Positions 14,269 to 14,472 of a DNA stretch of 14,472 nt are shown piece after piece. A model generated the notes under the pieces. The model was not told the DNA's origin, made no database searches, and worked only from the letters and a program-made list of their open reading frames with translations. Every line of letters begins with the position of its first letter. Within the stretch, counting starts at the first letter, position 1. The stretch covers positions 1 through 14,472 of the forward strand of contig DAOTUC010000192.1 in NCBI GenBank assembly GCA_034437315.1, written 5' to 3'. The position numbers and the translations under genes are program-made. The DNA is from DSAR01 sp034437315 (GTDB lineage: Bacteria > Chloroflexota > Anaerolineae > B4-G1).

Positions 14269-14300
14269 GGAGCGCCGCCGTCTTGGCAGTACTCCTTTTT
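14269..14300 (+). terminator. Possible plus-strand terminator hairpin with T5 run
   Basis: GGAG (14269-14272) pairs with CTCC (14292-14295), and GCC (14277-14279) with GGC (14285-14287) inside, separated by a 4x4 internal loop; TTTTT follows at 14296-14300. The stem is weak and the call tentative. There is no plus-strand gene just upstream. Confidence 0.25.
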
Positions 14301-14333
14301 CCCATTAGCATGTAAGTATTTCGTTCTCGGTGG

Positions 14334-14361
14334 GGACTCAAGGGTTATGAGTCCTGTTTTT
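14334..14361 (+). terminator. Plus-strand intrinsic terminator-like hairpin
   Basis: GGACTCA (14334-14340) and TGAGTCC (14348-14354) form a perfect 7-bp stem with a 7-base loop, followed by TGTTTTT. The form is that of a rho-independent terminator for plus-strand transcription, yet no plus-strand gene ends here; the nearest coding region is the oppositely oriented M42 gene. It could end an antisense or small RNA. Confidence 0.4.
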
Positions 14362-14472
14362 GAAAATCGCTCTTCAGAGCGGATGGTTGCGTGAACACAC
14401 TCAGTGCAATCTGGCGAAGATTTTGAATGGCATGATTGACGAGTGTTTGATTTCAACAGAAGCGGCGGACTT

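Noticed and set aside
14262..14456. 64-codon minus-strand open frame with several Cys residues
   Set aside because: The CxxC-like spacing (CTEC) is suggestive, but there is no ribosome binding site or second clear knuckle, and the frame runs through the terminator-like hairpins.

Overview
The window is about 60% G+C and reads as chromosomal DNA of a bacterium. The gene mix suggests a Chloroflexota (Anaerolineae-like) genome: a HypB without an N-terminal nickel-binding motif, a RodZ-like protein made of HTH, TM and DUF4115-type parts, MscL with a zinc-ribbon tail, and three tandem M42 peptidases beside ftsK. That placement is inference from gene content; no rRNA or other marker here proves it.

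Layout. Bases 1-95 hold a structured element with perfect 15-bp inverted termini. It precedes hypB and hypC (169-1084, +), two [NiFe]-hydrogenase maturation genes that overlap. Bases 1085-1451 have no convincing gene but carry three strong inverted repeats and a good sigma70-type promoter. That promoter points at a four-gene plus-strand cluster: a membrane-anchored helix-hairpin-helix protein, mscL, a gamma-glutamyltransferase-like Ntn hydrolase, and a membrane-anchored L,D-transpeptidase that overlaps it (1452-4953). The cluster meets a long minus-strand block almost head-on, with 7 bp between stop codons.

The minus-strand block, read in its own direction from right to left, is: three M42 metallo-aminopeptidases almost end to end (14189-11002), ftsK (10931-8412), a compact tRNA-Cys/tRNA-Leu unit with its own promoter and terminator-like hairpin, rplI (L9) behind a potentially structured leader, a rodZ-like gene, an intrinsic terminator, and rimO (6310-4961). 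Themes are translation (tRNAs, L9, RimO acting on S12), division and chromosome segregation (FtsK), cell shape and envelope (RodZ-like, L,D-transpeptidase, MscL) and peptide turnover (three M42 enzymes, GGT-like enzyme).

Most genes are ordinary. The least ordinary observations are: (i) FtsK ends in two tandem copies of the DNA-reading gamma winged-helix domain, about 75% identical and exactly 80 codons apart; (ii) three adjacent, divergent M42 paralogues; (iii) MscL carrying a four-cysteine zinc-ribbon tail; (iv) a GGT-family enzyme that keeps the Thr nucleophile but lacks several residues that bind the gamma-glutamyl group; (v) several structured non-coding stretches (1-95, 1138-1377, 7984-8071, 14269-14361). 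I see no CRISPR array, no complete mobile element, and no clear new multi-gene defence or biosynthetic system.
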